Source of the DNA: Erythrobacter sp. 3-20A1M
GTDB lineage: Bacteria > Pseudomonadota > Alphaproteobacteria > Sphingomonadales > Sphingomonadaceae
Assembly (NCBI RefSeq): GCF_018636735.1
Contig: NZ_CP045200.1
Location: forward strand, 2,820,001 to 2,884,000
Length of the DNA stretch: 64,000 bases
Reading direction: 5' to 3'
Shown here: one piece after another, positions 18,626-27,536 of the stretch
How the letters are laid out: every line of letters begins with the position of its first letter
Position numbering within the stretch: the stretch's first letter is position 1
Notes under the pieces: generated by a model
What the model was told of the DNA's origin: nothing
The model's input: the letters and a program-made list of their open reading frames with translations, nothing else
Databases searched by the model: none
Program-made: the position numbers and the translations under genes

Positions 18626-20089
18626 ATGACGGTTACCGGTGGCACACAAGCCATCGGAATCGTTCTGTCGATCATTCGCATGAAGGTGCTCGCCCTGTTG
18701 CTCGGCCCCCCCGGTGTGGGTGTCTTGAGCATCTATACGAACCTTCAAACCACGGGCGTGACGCTCGCGGGGTTGGGACTATCTAGTTCCGGGGTCCGAC
18801 AGATTGCGAAGAGCAAAGGCACTGCGGAGGAGGTAGACCTCGTCAGGCGGGTGATCTTGTGGGCGAATGCACTCCAAGGCGTTCTCGCGATGGCGCTCGT
18901 CTGGATATTCCGGGACGCTATCTCGAACTTTCTTTTCGACGGACCGGGCTATGGTACGGAAGTTGGTCTCGTCGGAATAGCGATCTTCCTTAGTCTTCTT
19001 TCCGCATCGCAGACCGCGTTACTACGAGGGCTGCGACGCATCGGCGATTTAGGTCGCGTCACCGTCTTGGGTGCTTTGGCTGGCACCCTCGTAGGGATTT
19101 GCGCGATTTGGATGTTCGGAATGGACGGCTTGGTAGCGCTGGTAATCGCGCAACCACTTACGGCCGTACTTGTGGCCTCCTACTTCACTCGTCGCCTTCC
19201 TCCGCCGACCACGCGGGTTGCAAGAAGGCCCGCGGATATCCTCACGGTGTGGAAGCCGATGGTCCAACTCGGGGCAGGCTTCATGATTGGAGGTTTGGCT
19301 TCTTCAGGAACACTGCTTCTCGTAAGGGGCAAGATAGCTAGCGACCTCGGGTTAGACGCTGCCGGACAATTCGCAGCTGCCTGGGGAATTACCGTCACCT
19401 ATGTGGGCTTCATGCTCAATGCCATGAGCATGGATTATTACCCACGTCTGGCTGAAATCATAGAAGACAGGGATCAGGCGCGTAGCCTGATGAACGAACA
19501 ACTTCAGATTGGGCTCCTGATAGGGACCCCCATCCTCGTAGCACTTATCGGGCTCGCACCTTTGGCAATCCGCATCCTCTATTCTGATCAGTTCGACGAT
19601 GCAGTCACTCTCCTCCAGTGGCAGACCTTAGGAAATATATTGAAGTTGTCGAGTTGGTCATTGAGTATATCAGTGGTCGCAGCCGCGAGATCCCGTATGT
19701 ACCTCCTGATGGAGGCTTCCTTTTTAATTCCATTTGTATTCTTGTGTTACGTTTTCTTGCCTCGCTACGGGGTTGATGTTGCGGGTATTGCATTTTTGAT
19801 TTGCTACGCAATCTATTTCCTTACGGCTCTTTCGATGGCACGACGGATTGCAGACTTTCATTTCGAGAGCCGATCAATGAAATTGCTCGCTATATCGATC
19901 GTCATTGGGGGCGGGGTGCTGGCTCTATCACTCACTTTCCCCCTTGCCGGTGGGATTGCCGCCATCGTCTCATCTCTCGGGACTGGCTTTGTTGGAGGGC
20001 ATATACTGCTGGAGAAGGTAGGCTTGAGTCGCTACACGGCGCCGATGTTCCGCTTCTATTCCTTCGTTCGCTGGCCGGTATCTGATTGA
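18626..20089 (+). CDS. Oligosaccharide flippase (Wzx/O-antigen translocase family)
   Basis: A multi-pass membrane protein, 487 residues from ATG 18626. The N-terminal GGTQAIGIVLSIIRMKVLALLLGPPGVGVLSIY is typical of O-antigen translocases, which move lipid-linked repeat units across the inner membrane. About twelve hydrophobic segments follow. The true start may lie upstream: family similarity begins at [15 protein letters not shown]. An AGGGGAA ribosome-binding sequence sits before CTG 18596 and ATT 18599, the latter overlapping the fdtB stop by one base, with no ATG/GTG/TTG there. The stop overlaps the next gene (TGATG). Confidence 0.85.
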   Translation: MTVTGGTQAIGIVLSIIRMKVLALLLGPPGVGVLSIYTNLQTTGVTLAGLGLSSSGVRQIAKSKGTAEEVDLVRRVILWANALQGVLAMALVWIFRDAISNFLFDGPGYGTEVGLVGIAIFLSLLSASQTALLRGLRRIGDLGRVTVLGALAGTLVGICAIWMFGMDGLVALVIAQPLTAVLVASYFTRRLPPPTTRVARRPADILTVWKPMVQLGAGFMIGGLASSGTLLLVRGKIASDLGLDAAGQFAAAWGITVTYVGFMLNAMSMDYYPRLAEIIEDRDQARSLMNEQLQIGLLIGTPILVALIGLAPLAIRILYSDQFDDAVTLLQWQTLGNILKLSSWSLSISVVAAARSRMYLLMEASFLIPFVFLCYVFLPRYGVDVAGIAFLICYAIYFLTALSMARRIADFHFESRSMKLLAISIVIGGGVLALSLTFPLAGGIAAIVSSLGTGFVGGHILLEKVGLSRYTAPMFRFYSFVRWPVSD

Positions 20090-21048
20090 TGGATGACACC
20101 GCAAAGATGTCGGAGAAACCGCTTGTCAGTTTCGCGCTATTCGCCTTCAATCAGCAGGAGTTCATTGGTGAGGCTATAATTGGAGCGCTGTCGCAGACAT
20201 ATCAGCCGCTCGAAATTATCCTTTCAGACGATTGCTCGAACGATAATACGTTCGCGATAATGAAGGATATGGCTGAAGCTTATGATGGGCCGCATCGGCT
20301 TGTCTTGCGCCAGAACAAGAAAAACGTCGGCGTCGCCGAACATGTTAACCGAGTCATCGACTTAGCTAGCGGAGAACTTTTAATCGTCGCCGCTGGGGAT
20401 GACATCTCGCACGAGGATCGGGTATCAGCCGCTGTTGAAGCGTTTACGGATGATGATCGTCTTGCGGTGTTGGAAACTGGTTATGCCGAAATAGATGATC
20501 TCGGTAACGCGACAGGGCGCATTCATTCTTACTCAGACGTGCAGTTCGATTTGGCCTCCTACCTGGCAAAGTCGGAGCGACGGCCAGTCGGTGCGTCTAG
20601 AACCTACCGAACCGAAACGCTGCGGCTGTTTCCGCATCTATCTCCAGATTGTCCGACTGAAGATACCACGCTGATGCTCCGATGCCTGTTTGCTGGAGAA
20701 GGCAGGGCGGTGTCCAAAGCGTCTATCCAGCGACGCATTCACGACAACAATCTTTCAGCCAGGAAACGGCTAGCTGTCATGCCGCTTGAGCCACTACGGG
20801 ACCAGTACCTCGCGGACGCCAAATACGCGTTGCATAAAGGTATGATCGACAGCGAAGCTTTTAAATTGGCAACCGACTGGGCTCGCACCGAGTTCTGCTT
20901 GCGAAAGAGCTTTCAGTGGCTATGGCAAGGTGAGAATGCTTTCGCAATCGCCCGCAAAGTGACCTTCATGCAGGCTCCATGGAATGCGAAGGCTCGGGCA
21001 TACTGGCGTTTGACCAGAGGTATGGCTCGGTCGGGAGCTTCAGAATGA
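20089..21048 (+). CDS. Glycosyltransferase family 2 (GT-A fold)
   Basis: A 319-residue glycosyltransferase. The family 2 core is complete: KPLVSFALFAFNQQEFIGEAI, ALSQTYQPLEIILSDDCSNDNT with the first acidic motif, NVGVAEHVNRVIDLASGELLIVAAGDD with a DD divalent-metal motif in place of DxD, and ED in CPTEDTTLMLRC as the putative base. ATG at 20089 overlaps the flippase stop by one base; a TTG just before it is also in frame. It overlaps the next gene by 4 bp. Donor and acceptor are unknown. Confidence 0.88.
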   Translation: MDDTAKMSEKPLVSFALFAFNQQEFIGEAIIGALSQTYQPLEIILSDDCSNDNTFAIMKDMAEAYDGPHRLVLRQNKKNVGVAEHVNRVIDLASGELLIVAAGDDISHEDRVSAAVEAFTDDDRLAVLETGYAEIDDLGNATGRIHSYSDVQFDLASYLAKSERRPVGASRTYRTETLRLFPHLSPDCPTEDTTLMLRCLFAGEGRAVSKASIQRRIHDNNLSARKRLAVMPLEPLRDQYLADAKYALHKGMIDSEAFKLATDWARTEFCLRKSFQWLWQGENAFAIARKVTFMQAPWNAKARAYWRLTRGMARSGASE

Positions 21049-21887
21049 TTGCGCGGTTCCGTCGGGTTGGGACTGATCTCCTTAACCGAGTTGTTCATTC
21101 TTCGGCGATCCCGGTAGTGTATTTCGCGAGCACGAGTAACGTAGGTGACCTTCTCAACCCCTACATGATACCGAAGCTTGCGGGTCGGCCAATCTACCGG
21201 GCACGTTCTACGCTGTTTCCGCACGTACGAGCTATAGGGAGCGTGATCGGATCAGCTAATCGGCAGAGCTACGTTTGGGGCTCGGGGTCGATCGATGGCA
21301 AGGTTCCCGACCGAGCGCTGGACCCGTCCAAGGTCTTTGCATTGCGTGGGAAGTTGACACGAAGCATGCTGAGCGAAGCTTGTGGGGTCAGCCCCAGCGT
21401 GCCTTTGGGCGATCCAGCAATATTAATGCCGGACTTTTATAACCCTCCCGTCGAAGTCGAACATCAATGCGGAATTGTTCCTCATTTCGAAGACCTGGAA
21501 CTGGTGCTGAATTTGTCGCGTAAGATTGCCGGCGTCAAGGTGATCGATGTGAGGCAGAAGCCCGAGGATTTCGTGACGGATCTCAAGGCTTGTCGTCGTG
21601 TTATCTCGTCCTCGCTTCACGGGTTAATCCTTTCGGATGCATACGGCATACCAAATGTGCGGGCTACGTTCTCGGACAAATTACTTGGCGGCGACTTTAA
21701 ATTTTCAGATTATTATAGCACGACTGATTGTGAGGATGCGTTTTCCTGCCAAGTCATTGATGAAGATCAACTGCGCGAGCTCGTGGCTACGATCGAGCGT
21801 TCTGCCACAGTCGCTCGATCTGTGGTAAGCACGACGGATTTGCTCGATGCGTTCTCTCAGATGCACGAGTCGATGCCTTCTGGTTGA
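21045..21887 (+). CDS. Polysaccharide pyruvyl transferase family protein
   Basis: A 280-residue protein of the pyruvyltransferase superfamily, which transfers pyruvate from phosphoenolpyruvate to make a ketal on a sugar. Diagnostic segments are NVGDLLNPYMIPKLAGRPIY near the N-terminus, SYVWGSGSIDG, VFALRGKLTRSML, LGDPAILMPDFY and the C-terminal CRRVISSSLHGLILSDAYGIPNV, the SSLHG block that lines the PEP site. The ATG overlaps the GT2 stop (ATGA), so it is part of the same operon. Pyruvylation would make the polymer acidic. Some members act on other donors, so the reaction is inferred from the family. Confidence 0.85.
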   Translation: MIARFRRVGTDLLNRVVHSSAIPVVYFASTSNVGDLLNPYMIPKLAGRPIYRARSTLFPHVRAIGSVIGSANRQSYVWGSGSIDGKVPDRALDPSKVFALRGKLTRSMLSEACGVSPSVPLGDPAILMPDFYNPPVEVEHQCGIVPHFEDLELVLNLSRKIAGVKVIDVRQKPEDFVTDLKACRRVISSSLHGLILSDAYGIPNVRATFSDKLLGGDFKFSDYYSTTDCEDAFSCQVIDEDQLRELVATIERSATVARSVVSTTDLLDAFSQMHESMPSG

Positions 21888-21989
21888 AGTTGCGCGAACA
21901 GACTGCCGCGCTTGGTATGATACAGCGCGAACCACGATCCGCTTCTCGACGGCGAACGAGTGAGGCAGGATCATTGATAGAGGCGTTCG

Positions 21990-23051
21990 ATGAGCATTAA
22001 ATGGTCCAGCGTGCGTTTCCGGGGTGACCCGGATCCCCTAAGATTGTCGAGTGTTGCGCCGCGCGAGTTCAGCGAGGTGTTCGAGCCGCTTGACTACACG
22101 CCGTATTATCCGCGGGTCATTGAAACAAGCGGCCGCTTCACAATCACGCGATCAGCCGCCGTTTATCCCAGCCTTCGTCTCACGAAACACACTTTGTATA
22201 AGCGCCTTTATTCCTTCCTGCAGATCAATGCGATTTCTATCGCTTCGTTAGCTACGCGCGGTTCTGAATCGCCTGCTCGCGGGAACGGGCAGTACGGCAT
22301 CATTCATTCAGCTTGGTCGACTGGTTATTATCATTGGCTTACAGAGGGACTTCCAAGAGCGCTGCTGTTGAAGCAAGCTTTTCCCGACGCGACTGCGCTG
22401 TTGCCGACACCGCGATATGCGCCCTTTCTGGAATCTCTCGCCGCAGTCGGGCAAAAAGATCCGGAGTTTTTCCCCGGGGGCAAAAACGTTAGGCTTATCG
22501 ATCCAATTTTGACTACTTGCCCTGATTATATAGCGACAACGGCCCCCAGCGTGTTGCGGAACCTTCGGCAGCATATTCTCAAGAGTTTCGAGGTTCCGCA
22601 AAACACGCCATCCCGGAAGATATATGTATCAAGGGCCCGCTCTCGTTCGCGATACGTAATTAATGAAGAAGAAGTAACTTCGAGTTTAATAAAAAAGGGG
22701 TTTGAAGTTGTATATGCGGAAGAGTTGAGCTTTCGCGATCAGGTTATCCTGTTTAACCAGTCACGAGTTCTCGTCAGCATACACGGGGCCGGGTTATCAA
22801 ATGCGCTCTTCATGCAGCCAGGTTCCAGTGTTATCGAGTTGCTGCCATACAGAAACGGGGTCTTAGATTATCATAGGGGCCGCAACTCGCTCAGACATGA
22901 TGCGTGCTATGTTAGGCTTTCTGCCGCAATGAACCTGAATTACTCATTTATTCAATGCAGACAAAGCACACCTAGATATAAAAGAACTTTAAATTCTGAT
23001 ATTTATGTTAATGTCAACGATTTGGATAGGGCTCTCGAAGCCGTATACTGA
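21990..23051 (+). CDS. Glycosyltransferase family 61 protein (DUF563)
   Basis: A 353-residue protein. Segments IIHSAWSTGYYHWLTEGLPRALLL (the YHW...E motif), SRKIYVSRARSRSRYVINE and LVSIHGAGLSNALFMQPGSSVIELLP are typical of GT61 enzymes, a family that includes plant xylosyltransferases and bacterial capsule enzymes. The C-terminal third, from about 22.6 kb, is AT-richer than upstream genes. It begins 102 bp after the pyruvyltransferase gene. The donor sugar is not predictable from the sequence. Confidence 0.85.
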   Translation: MSIKWSSVRFRGDPDPLRLSSVAPREFSEVFEPLDYTPYYPRVIETSGRFTITRSAAVYPSLRLTKHTLYKRLYSFLQINAISIASLATRGSESPARGNGQYGIIHSAWSTGYYHWLTEGLPRALLLKQAFPDATALLPTPRYAPFLESLAAVGQKDPEFFPGGKNVRLIDPILTTCPDYIATTAPSVLRNLRQHILKSFEVPQNTPSRKIYVSRARSRSRYVINEEEVTSSLIKKGFEVVYAEELSFRDQVILFNQSRVLVSIHGAGLSNALFMQPGSSVIELLPYRNGVLDYHRGRNSLRHDACYVRLSAAMNLNYSFIQCRQSTPRYKRTLNSDIYVNVNDLDRALEAVY

Positions 23052-23093
23052 GTCTCCAAGCATAATTTACGTATTTGAAGAGAATACAAATAT

Positions 23094-23948
23094 ATGAAAA
23101 ATATTCTAAGGCGCTTTTTGAGCAATTTTCCTACGGGAAAATACGGGGATTATGTTTATTCCTTGATAAAGTTTTATGTTGCTCATTCTCGCTTACCTTC
23201 GAAGCCGGATGTTCTTTTTAATGACTATTTATTCAAACTCAAGGTGTCCGATGAGATTGAAGACGTCATGCGTCAGGTATCTTCTGACAAAGGCATGGTG
23301 AAGGGCTTTGCAAAGACCATAATTGCTGGCGCTCGTTTCCCCAAAACCTTGGGTTTTCTCGAAAGTCGTGACCAGATCGCTTCTTTCACTGCTGACCAGC
23401 CATGCGTGATAAAGCCAGCCCACAGCAATGGCGATGTTATTTACCTCGACACAGGCGATAAGATAGTTGGAGAGAATCTCGCCAAGGCGTCCCGGGCTCT
23501 TACCCGTGATATATATAGGGAAACCCGCCAGCGTAATTATAAGAATTTGCGGCGTAGACTGATATGTGAAGAAATGCTTCCCGACGGTCCGGATATTATC
23601 GATTATAAGGTGTTTTGCTTCAAGGGCGTGGCAAAATCAATACAAGTAGATTTGAGCAGGCACTCTGCCCATAGGCGTAATATCTATAGTGCAACATGGG
23701 AATTGCTCGACATCACTTACAACTTTCCTCGAGGCAATCCGGTGCCGCGGCCGAGTTGCCTTCCAGAGATGCTCAGTTGGGCCGGAGAGATATCGCAGCT
23801 TTTCGAGTTCGTAAGGGTCGATTTCTTTGTCAGCGAAGGTCAACTCTATCTTGGGGAAGTTACTCATTGTCCCGAGGCTGCTCATGGGAGGTTCGGCTCG
23901 TTAGAAGAGGAGCGCCATTTTTCCCGGATACTCTTTGGCAAAGCTTAA
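23094..23948 (+). CDS. TupA-like ATP-grasp protein
   Basis: A 284-residue protein matching the TupA-like ATP-grasp family. ACVIKPAHSNGDVIYLDTG-type lysine and glycine contacts appear as CVIKPAHSNGDVIYL. YKVFCFKGVAKSIQVDLSRHSAHRRNIY carries the typical core, and FEFVRVDFFVSEGQLYLGEVTHCPEAAHGRF holds the acidic metal ligands (D and E). Relatives ligate amino acids or similar groups to polysaccharide (teichuronopeptide synthesis gave the name). The gene is clearly AT-rich compared with flanking sequence, which suggests recent acquisition. It may add an amide-linked substituent to a uronic acid of the polymer; that is an inference from the family. Confidence 0.83.
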   Translation: MKNILRRFLSNFPTGKYGDYVYSLIKFYVAHSRLPSKPDVLFNDYLFKLKVSDEIEDVMRQVSSDKGMVKGFAKTIIAGARFPKTLGFLESRDQIASFTADQPCVIKPAHSNGDVIYLDTGDKIVGENLAKASRALTRDIYRETRQRNYKNLRRRLICEEMLPDGPDIIDYKVFCFKGVAKSIQVDLSRHSAHRRNIYSATWELLDITYNFPRGNPVPRPSCLPEMLSWAGEISQLFEFVRVDFFVSEGQLYLGEVTHCPEAAHGRFGSLEEERHFSRILFGKA

Positions 23949-24108
23949 AGGTTATTCGGTCGCCTCATACCTTTTGACCCAGTTGATTGTGCCCCGTAGG
24001 TCGCTTGGACGCACCGATCTTTTGAGCGAATGCCGGGAATGACTGGGAGCGATCGGCTGGCGACGGGGGATGGTTGACTCGGTTCCGTCCTCTCTCCAAG
24101 AGCCGCCG

Positions 24109-25314
24109 ATGTCGAAGATACTGTATCTGAGCCGGACTGGGATGCTTGAACCGCTCGGTCTCACGCAGGTGCTCTCCTATTTGCGCGGTCTCTCGCGAGA
24201 CCACACTATCACCTTGATTTCCTTCGAACGTGGCGGAGACGAGGAGGGCGAAGCACGAAGCGTTGGGGTACGGCAATTCTGCCGGGAGCATGGCATACGC
24301 TGGGTAAGGTTGCAGTATCGAAATCGTCCGCGCTGGTTAGCAGGAGCGCTCAATCTCGCAACTCTGTGCGCTGCGGTCTTTCGAGAGATATTGCGCGACC
24401 GGCCGGACTTGATTCACGCGCGATCATACATTCCCGCAACGGCGGCTTGGGCAGTCAATCGCTTGATGGGCCTTCCGTACGTATTCGATATGCGATCCCT
24501 CTGGCCCGAGGAACTTATAACCTCGGGTCGCGCCAAGCGAGACACGTGGGCGTATCGTCAGATTGTGCGAATGGAAGGACGGTTGCTACGCGACGCCGCA
24601 GCTGTCGTTTCGGTAACCCATGCGGCCATTGACTGGCTAAATAAAGAGCATCCTGGGATGCTTGAGGAGCGACGCGTTCACGTCATTCCGGGAAGTGCAG
24701 ACCTTCAGCGCTTCCAGCCCGCCGTACGGACGTCGGAAAGGCCGCTTTTGTTTGGGTGTCATGGATCGATAACCACGGGGTGGTTTCGGCTGGACTTGCT
24801 CGCTCGTACATTCGCGAATTTAGCCAAGCGATACCCAGACGCGAAATTCGAAATCGTGACTACGTCGCCACCTGAGGAGGTTATGAGCGCATTCGATGGC
24901 GCGCGAACGTTCTCCGATCGTTTGAGAATATTTGCAGTGACGGCGGGCGACATGCACGAGGTTTTAAGGCGTCACGATCTCTCTATTTTCTTCTATTCAT
25001 CAGGTGCCGCTTCAGAGATCGGTCGATCTCCGGTGAGAATGGGCGAGGCTCTCGCTTGCGGTTTGCCAGTACTTACCAATGGACAGATCGGCGATGTCGC
25101 GGAAATCGTCAGGAAATACAATGTCGGCGTATTACTCGAGGATGGAAGCGAAGCTGGTATAGATGACGCTGTCAGCCGGGTTTTGCGCATGGTTCGCGAT
25201 CCTGCGGTTTCGGATCGCTGCCGCCGAGCGGCTGAAGAGATTTACTCGCTAGATGTCGGAACCGCTGCGTACCTGCAAGTGTACCAACAGGCTCTCAAAA
25301 GCGAGAATTCGTGA
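24109..25314 (+). CDS. Glycosyltransferase family 4
   Basis: A 401-residue GT-B enzyme. The N-terminal domain starts MSKILYLSRTGMLEPLGLTQVLSYLRGL and has LIHARSYIPATAAWAVNRLMG and YVFDMRSLWPEELI. The C-terminal domain has GCHGSITTGWFRLDLL and RSPVRMGEALACGLPVLTNGQIGD, the donor-binding region of family 4. An upstream in-frame ATG at 24070 exists, but the start at 24109 fits the family N-terminus. It follows the TupA-like gene after 160 bp, enough for a promoter. Specificity is unknown. Confidence 0.86.
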   Translation: MSKILYLSRTGMLEPLGLTQVLSYLRGLSRDHTITLISFERGGDEEGEARSVGVRQFCREHGIRWVRLQYRNRPRWLAGALNLATLCAAVFREILRDRPDLIHARSYIPATAAWAVNRLMGLPYVFDMRSLWPEELITSGRAKRDTWAYRQIVRMEGRLLRDAAAVVSVTHAAIDWLNKEHPGMLEERRVHVIPGSADLQRFQPAVRTSERPLLFGCHGSITTGWFRLDLLARTFANLAKRYPDAKFEIVTTSPPEEVMSAFDGARTFSDRLRIFAVTAGDMHEVLRRHDLSIFFYSSGAASEIGRSPVRMGEALACGLPVLTNGQIGDVAEIVRKYNVGVLLEDGSEAGIDDAVSRVLRMVRDPAVSDRCRRAAEEIYSLDVGTAAYLQVYQQALKSENS

Positions 25315-25315
25315 T

Positions 25316-26374
25316 ATGATGGTCAAGATGCTGGCCCGGTACAGCAGAAATGGAGCGTCAAGCCGTCTGCGCTTCCTCCAGTATCGTGCGGAGCTCCAGA
25401 CGGCCGGCATAGAAAGCGAGTTCTCTCCTTTATTTTCTGAGAACTACCTCGATAAGCTCTACAGCGGTCGTAATACGTTTGTTTCGGCGTTCCGATCTTA
25501 CTTCGGTCGTGGTTCCGAATTGTTATCTCGTTCGGCTAATGATCTTCTATGGATCCAATCTGAATCACTCCCCTGGTTGCCGTGGGCGATCGAGGCCGGT
25601 CTCCTTCCTCGGCAGGTGCCGCGAGTTGTCGATTGCGACGACGCGATATTCCACCGGTATGATCTGCATCGAAAGGCTGCGGTTCGTTCGCTCCTGGGAT
25701 CTAAGGTGGACCGCTTGATGGAAAGTTCGTCCCTGGTCACGGCAGGCAACGAGTATCTCGCGGAACGGGCCCATGCTGCGGGTGCTCAACGGGTCGAGAT
25801 CGTTCCAACTGTTGTCGATATGAAGAGATATGCTTGCAAGTCCGCGAGCGACTATAAATCCGATCCCGTGATAGGGTGGATCGGTTCTCCGAGCACTTGG
25901 CGTGAATATATGGTCCCCTTGATCCCCACCTTGGCTGAGATCGCCAAGCTGGAGAACGCGCGCATTCATGCGGTCGGAGGTGAAGCGTCAGGCGACGCGC
26001 TGGTGGATACCATTCCCTGGGTGGAAAGCGAAGAGGCAACGCGTTTGCGCTCGATGGACATCGGTATCATGCCGCTCACTGATACCCCGTGGTCCCGAGG
26101 AAAGTGTGGGTATAAACTCATCCAGTACATGGCAAGCGGATTGCCAGTCGTTGCTTCGCCTGTGGGAGTTAACGCGGAAATTGTAGAAGATGGAGTAAAT
26201 GGTTTCCTGGCTTCGTCACCGGCAGAGTGGCGAGAAGCACTTACAGTACTTTTACGTGACCCCGACTTGCGACATAAGATGGGAGTGGAAGGGCGGAAGA
26301 AGGTAGAGAAACAATATAGTCTTTCGGTATGGGGGCCGAAAGTTGCGTGTCTTCTGAAGCAGGTTATGGGTTGA
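25316..26374 (+). CDS. Glycosyltransferase (GT-B, group 1-like)
   Basis: A 352-residue glycosyltransferase that starts two bases after the previous stop (MMVKMLARYSRNGASSRLRF). It has VVDCDDAIFHRY and LVTAGNEYLAERA in the acceptor half. In the donor half are VIGWIGSPSTWREYM, IGIMPLTDTPWSRGKCGYKLIQYMASGLPVVASPVGVN and FLASSPAEWREAL. These match GT4/GT1-like proteins found in exopolysaccharide loci. Tight spacing shows co-transcription with the gene before and the polymerase after. The substrate is unknown. Confidence 0.85.
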   Translation: MMVKMLARYSRNGASSRLRFLQYRAELQTAGIESEFSPLFSENYLDKLYSGRNTFVSAFRSYFGRGSELLSRSANDLLWIQSESLPWLPWAIEAGLLPRQVPRVVDCDDAIFHRYDLHRKAAVRSLLGSKVDRLMESSSLVTAGNEYLAERAHAAGAQRVEIVPTVVDMKRYACKSASDYKSDPVIGWIGSPSTWREYMVPLIPTLAEIAKLENARIHAVGGEASGDALVDTIPWVESEEATRLRSMDIGIMPLTDTPWSRGKCGYKLIQYMASGLPVVASPVGVNAEIVEDGVNGFLASSPAEWREALTVLLRDPDLRHKMGVEGRKKVEKQYSLSVWGPKVACLLKQVMG

Positions 26375-26380
26375 TTTAGG

Positions 26381-27433
26381 GTGGTTTACTTACTTACCTA
26401 TATCGCCCTCATTATATTAAGTGTGACGCGCTTCAAGCGGGCATATTGGTTCGCGATCTTTGGCTTGTTCGTCTTTGTCGCATTTAGGTTTGAGGTAGGT
26501 TGTGACTGGTCGGGATACTATAACCAATACCGTGTCTTCGGCAGTTATCCGTTCGAAAGATTAATTTCCGACAGCGAGCCTGTTTGGGTAAACATCCTAG
26601 CGTTCCAGTATTCACTCGGAATACCCTATCCTTGGATCAATGTGCTTTGCAGCATCGTTTTCTTTGTTGGCGTGCACATGGTGGCCAGACGTCAGAGAAA
26701 TCCCTTAGCATACCTAACTCTTCTTTTCCCTGTCTTAATTATGAATATGCCCATAACAGCAATTCGCCAGGGGCTTGCGATCGGGCTGATTTGCGGAGCT
26801 TTCTTAGCATTCGTCGATCGTCGGTTAATTCGGTATGTTTTTCTGGTCCTACTCGCTGCCGGATTTCATTCCAGCGCTCTTATATTTTTGCTGCTTGCTC
26901 CCCTTATTTACGGCGATGTGACGAAAGCGCGGCTGGCAATCGCCGGTATCTTGGCGGTTCCGGGAGTAATTGTTCTCTTGTCGACACAAGCCGCAGAAAC
27001 CGCGACAGTCAGATATGTCGTAGGAGATTCGGAGGCCGCGGGCGCGATCTTCCGGATTCTGCTTCTCGTTCTAACCGGAGGGGGATTTCTCTTGTTTCTA
27101 AGGAAGCAATGGAAACTAATGGATCCAGACCTTTATAGGTTGGTCCTGATAGGATCGCTGATGATGGTCGCGCTACCAGTTACTTTGCTAGCCTCTTCCG
27201 TTATCGGGGATCGGCTTGGTTATTACCTTGTGCCAATTCAAACGATTATTTTCGCTCGGCTACCCTATCTGCATATTCCGCATCTCCGTCGCGCGGTAAT
27301 AGTGGCCCCATATATCGCCCTACTCTTAATGCTAGGCGTGTGGACCACCTTTTCCTCTCATTTTCGAGATTGCTATCTTCCTTATCAAACTTGGATCGGC
27401 GGTTTTCCACCGGCGACCCAGTTCGCTTATTAA
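26381..27433 (+). CDS. EpsG-like polysaccharide polymerase (Wzy role)
   Basis: A 350-residue membrane protein, GTG start at 26381, with about ten hydrophobic segments. It has the EpsG-family features FRFEVGCDWSGYYNQYRVF (compare VGTDYxxY), a segment around WINVLCSIVFFVGVHMVARRQRNPLAYLTLLFPVL, and ITAIRQGLAIGLICGAFLAF. EpsG proteins are thought to polymerise repeat units at the periplasmic face. It is AT-rich for this genome and directly follows the glycosyltransferase. With the 7597 ligase-like protein the locus has two polymerase-type candidates. Confidence 0.83.
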   Translation: MVYLLTYIALIILSVTRFKRAYWFAIFGLFVFVAFRFEVGCDWSGYYNQYRVFGSYPFERLISDSEPVWVNILAFQYSLGIPYPWINVLCSIVFFVGVHMVARRQRNPLAYLTLLFPVLIMNMPITAIRQGLAIGLICGAFLAFVDRRLIRYVFLVLLAAGFHSSALIFLLLAPLIYGDVTKARLAIAGILAVPGVIVLLSTQAAETATVRYVVGDSEAAGAIFRILLLVLTGGGFLLFLRKQWKLMDPDLYRLVLIGSLMMVALPVTLLASSVIGDRLGYYLVPIQTIIFARLPYLHIPHLRRAVIVAPYIALLLMLGVWTTFSSHFRDCYLPYQTWIGGFPPATQFAY

Positions 27434-27536
27434 TACCTAGCAGCGGTATTATCGAGATTAGGCTCCTCTCTAGACATGATGACTTTCAACCTATCCCCTT
27501 GCTCCCGTATGTTTGAACCGGCTAGGCGGGCAAGCC

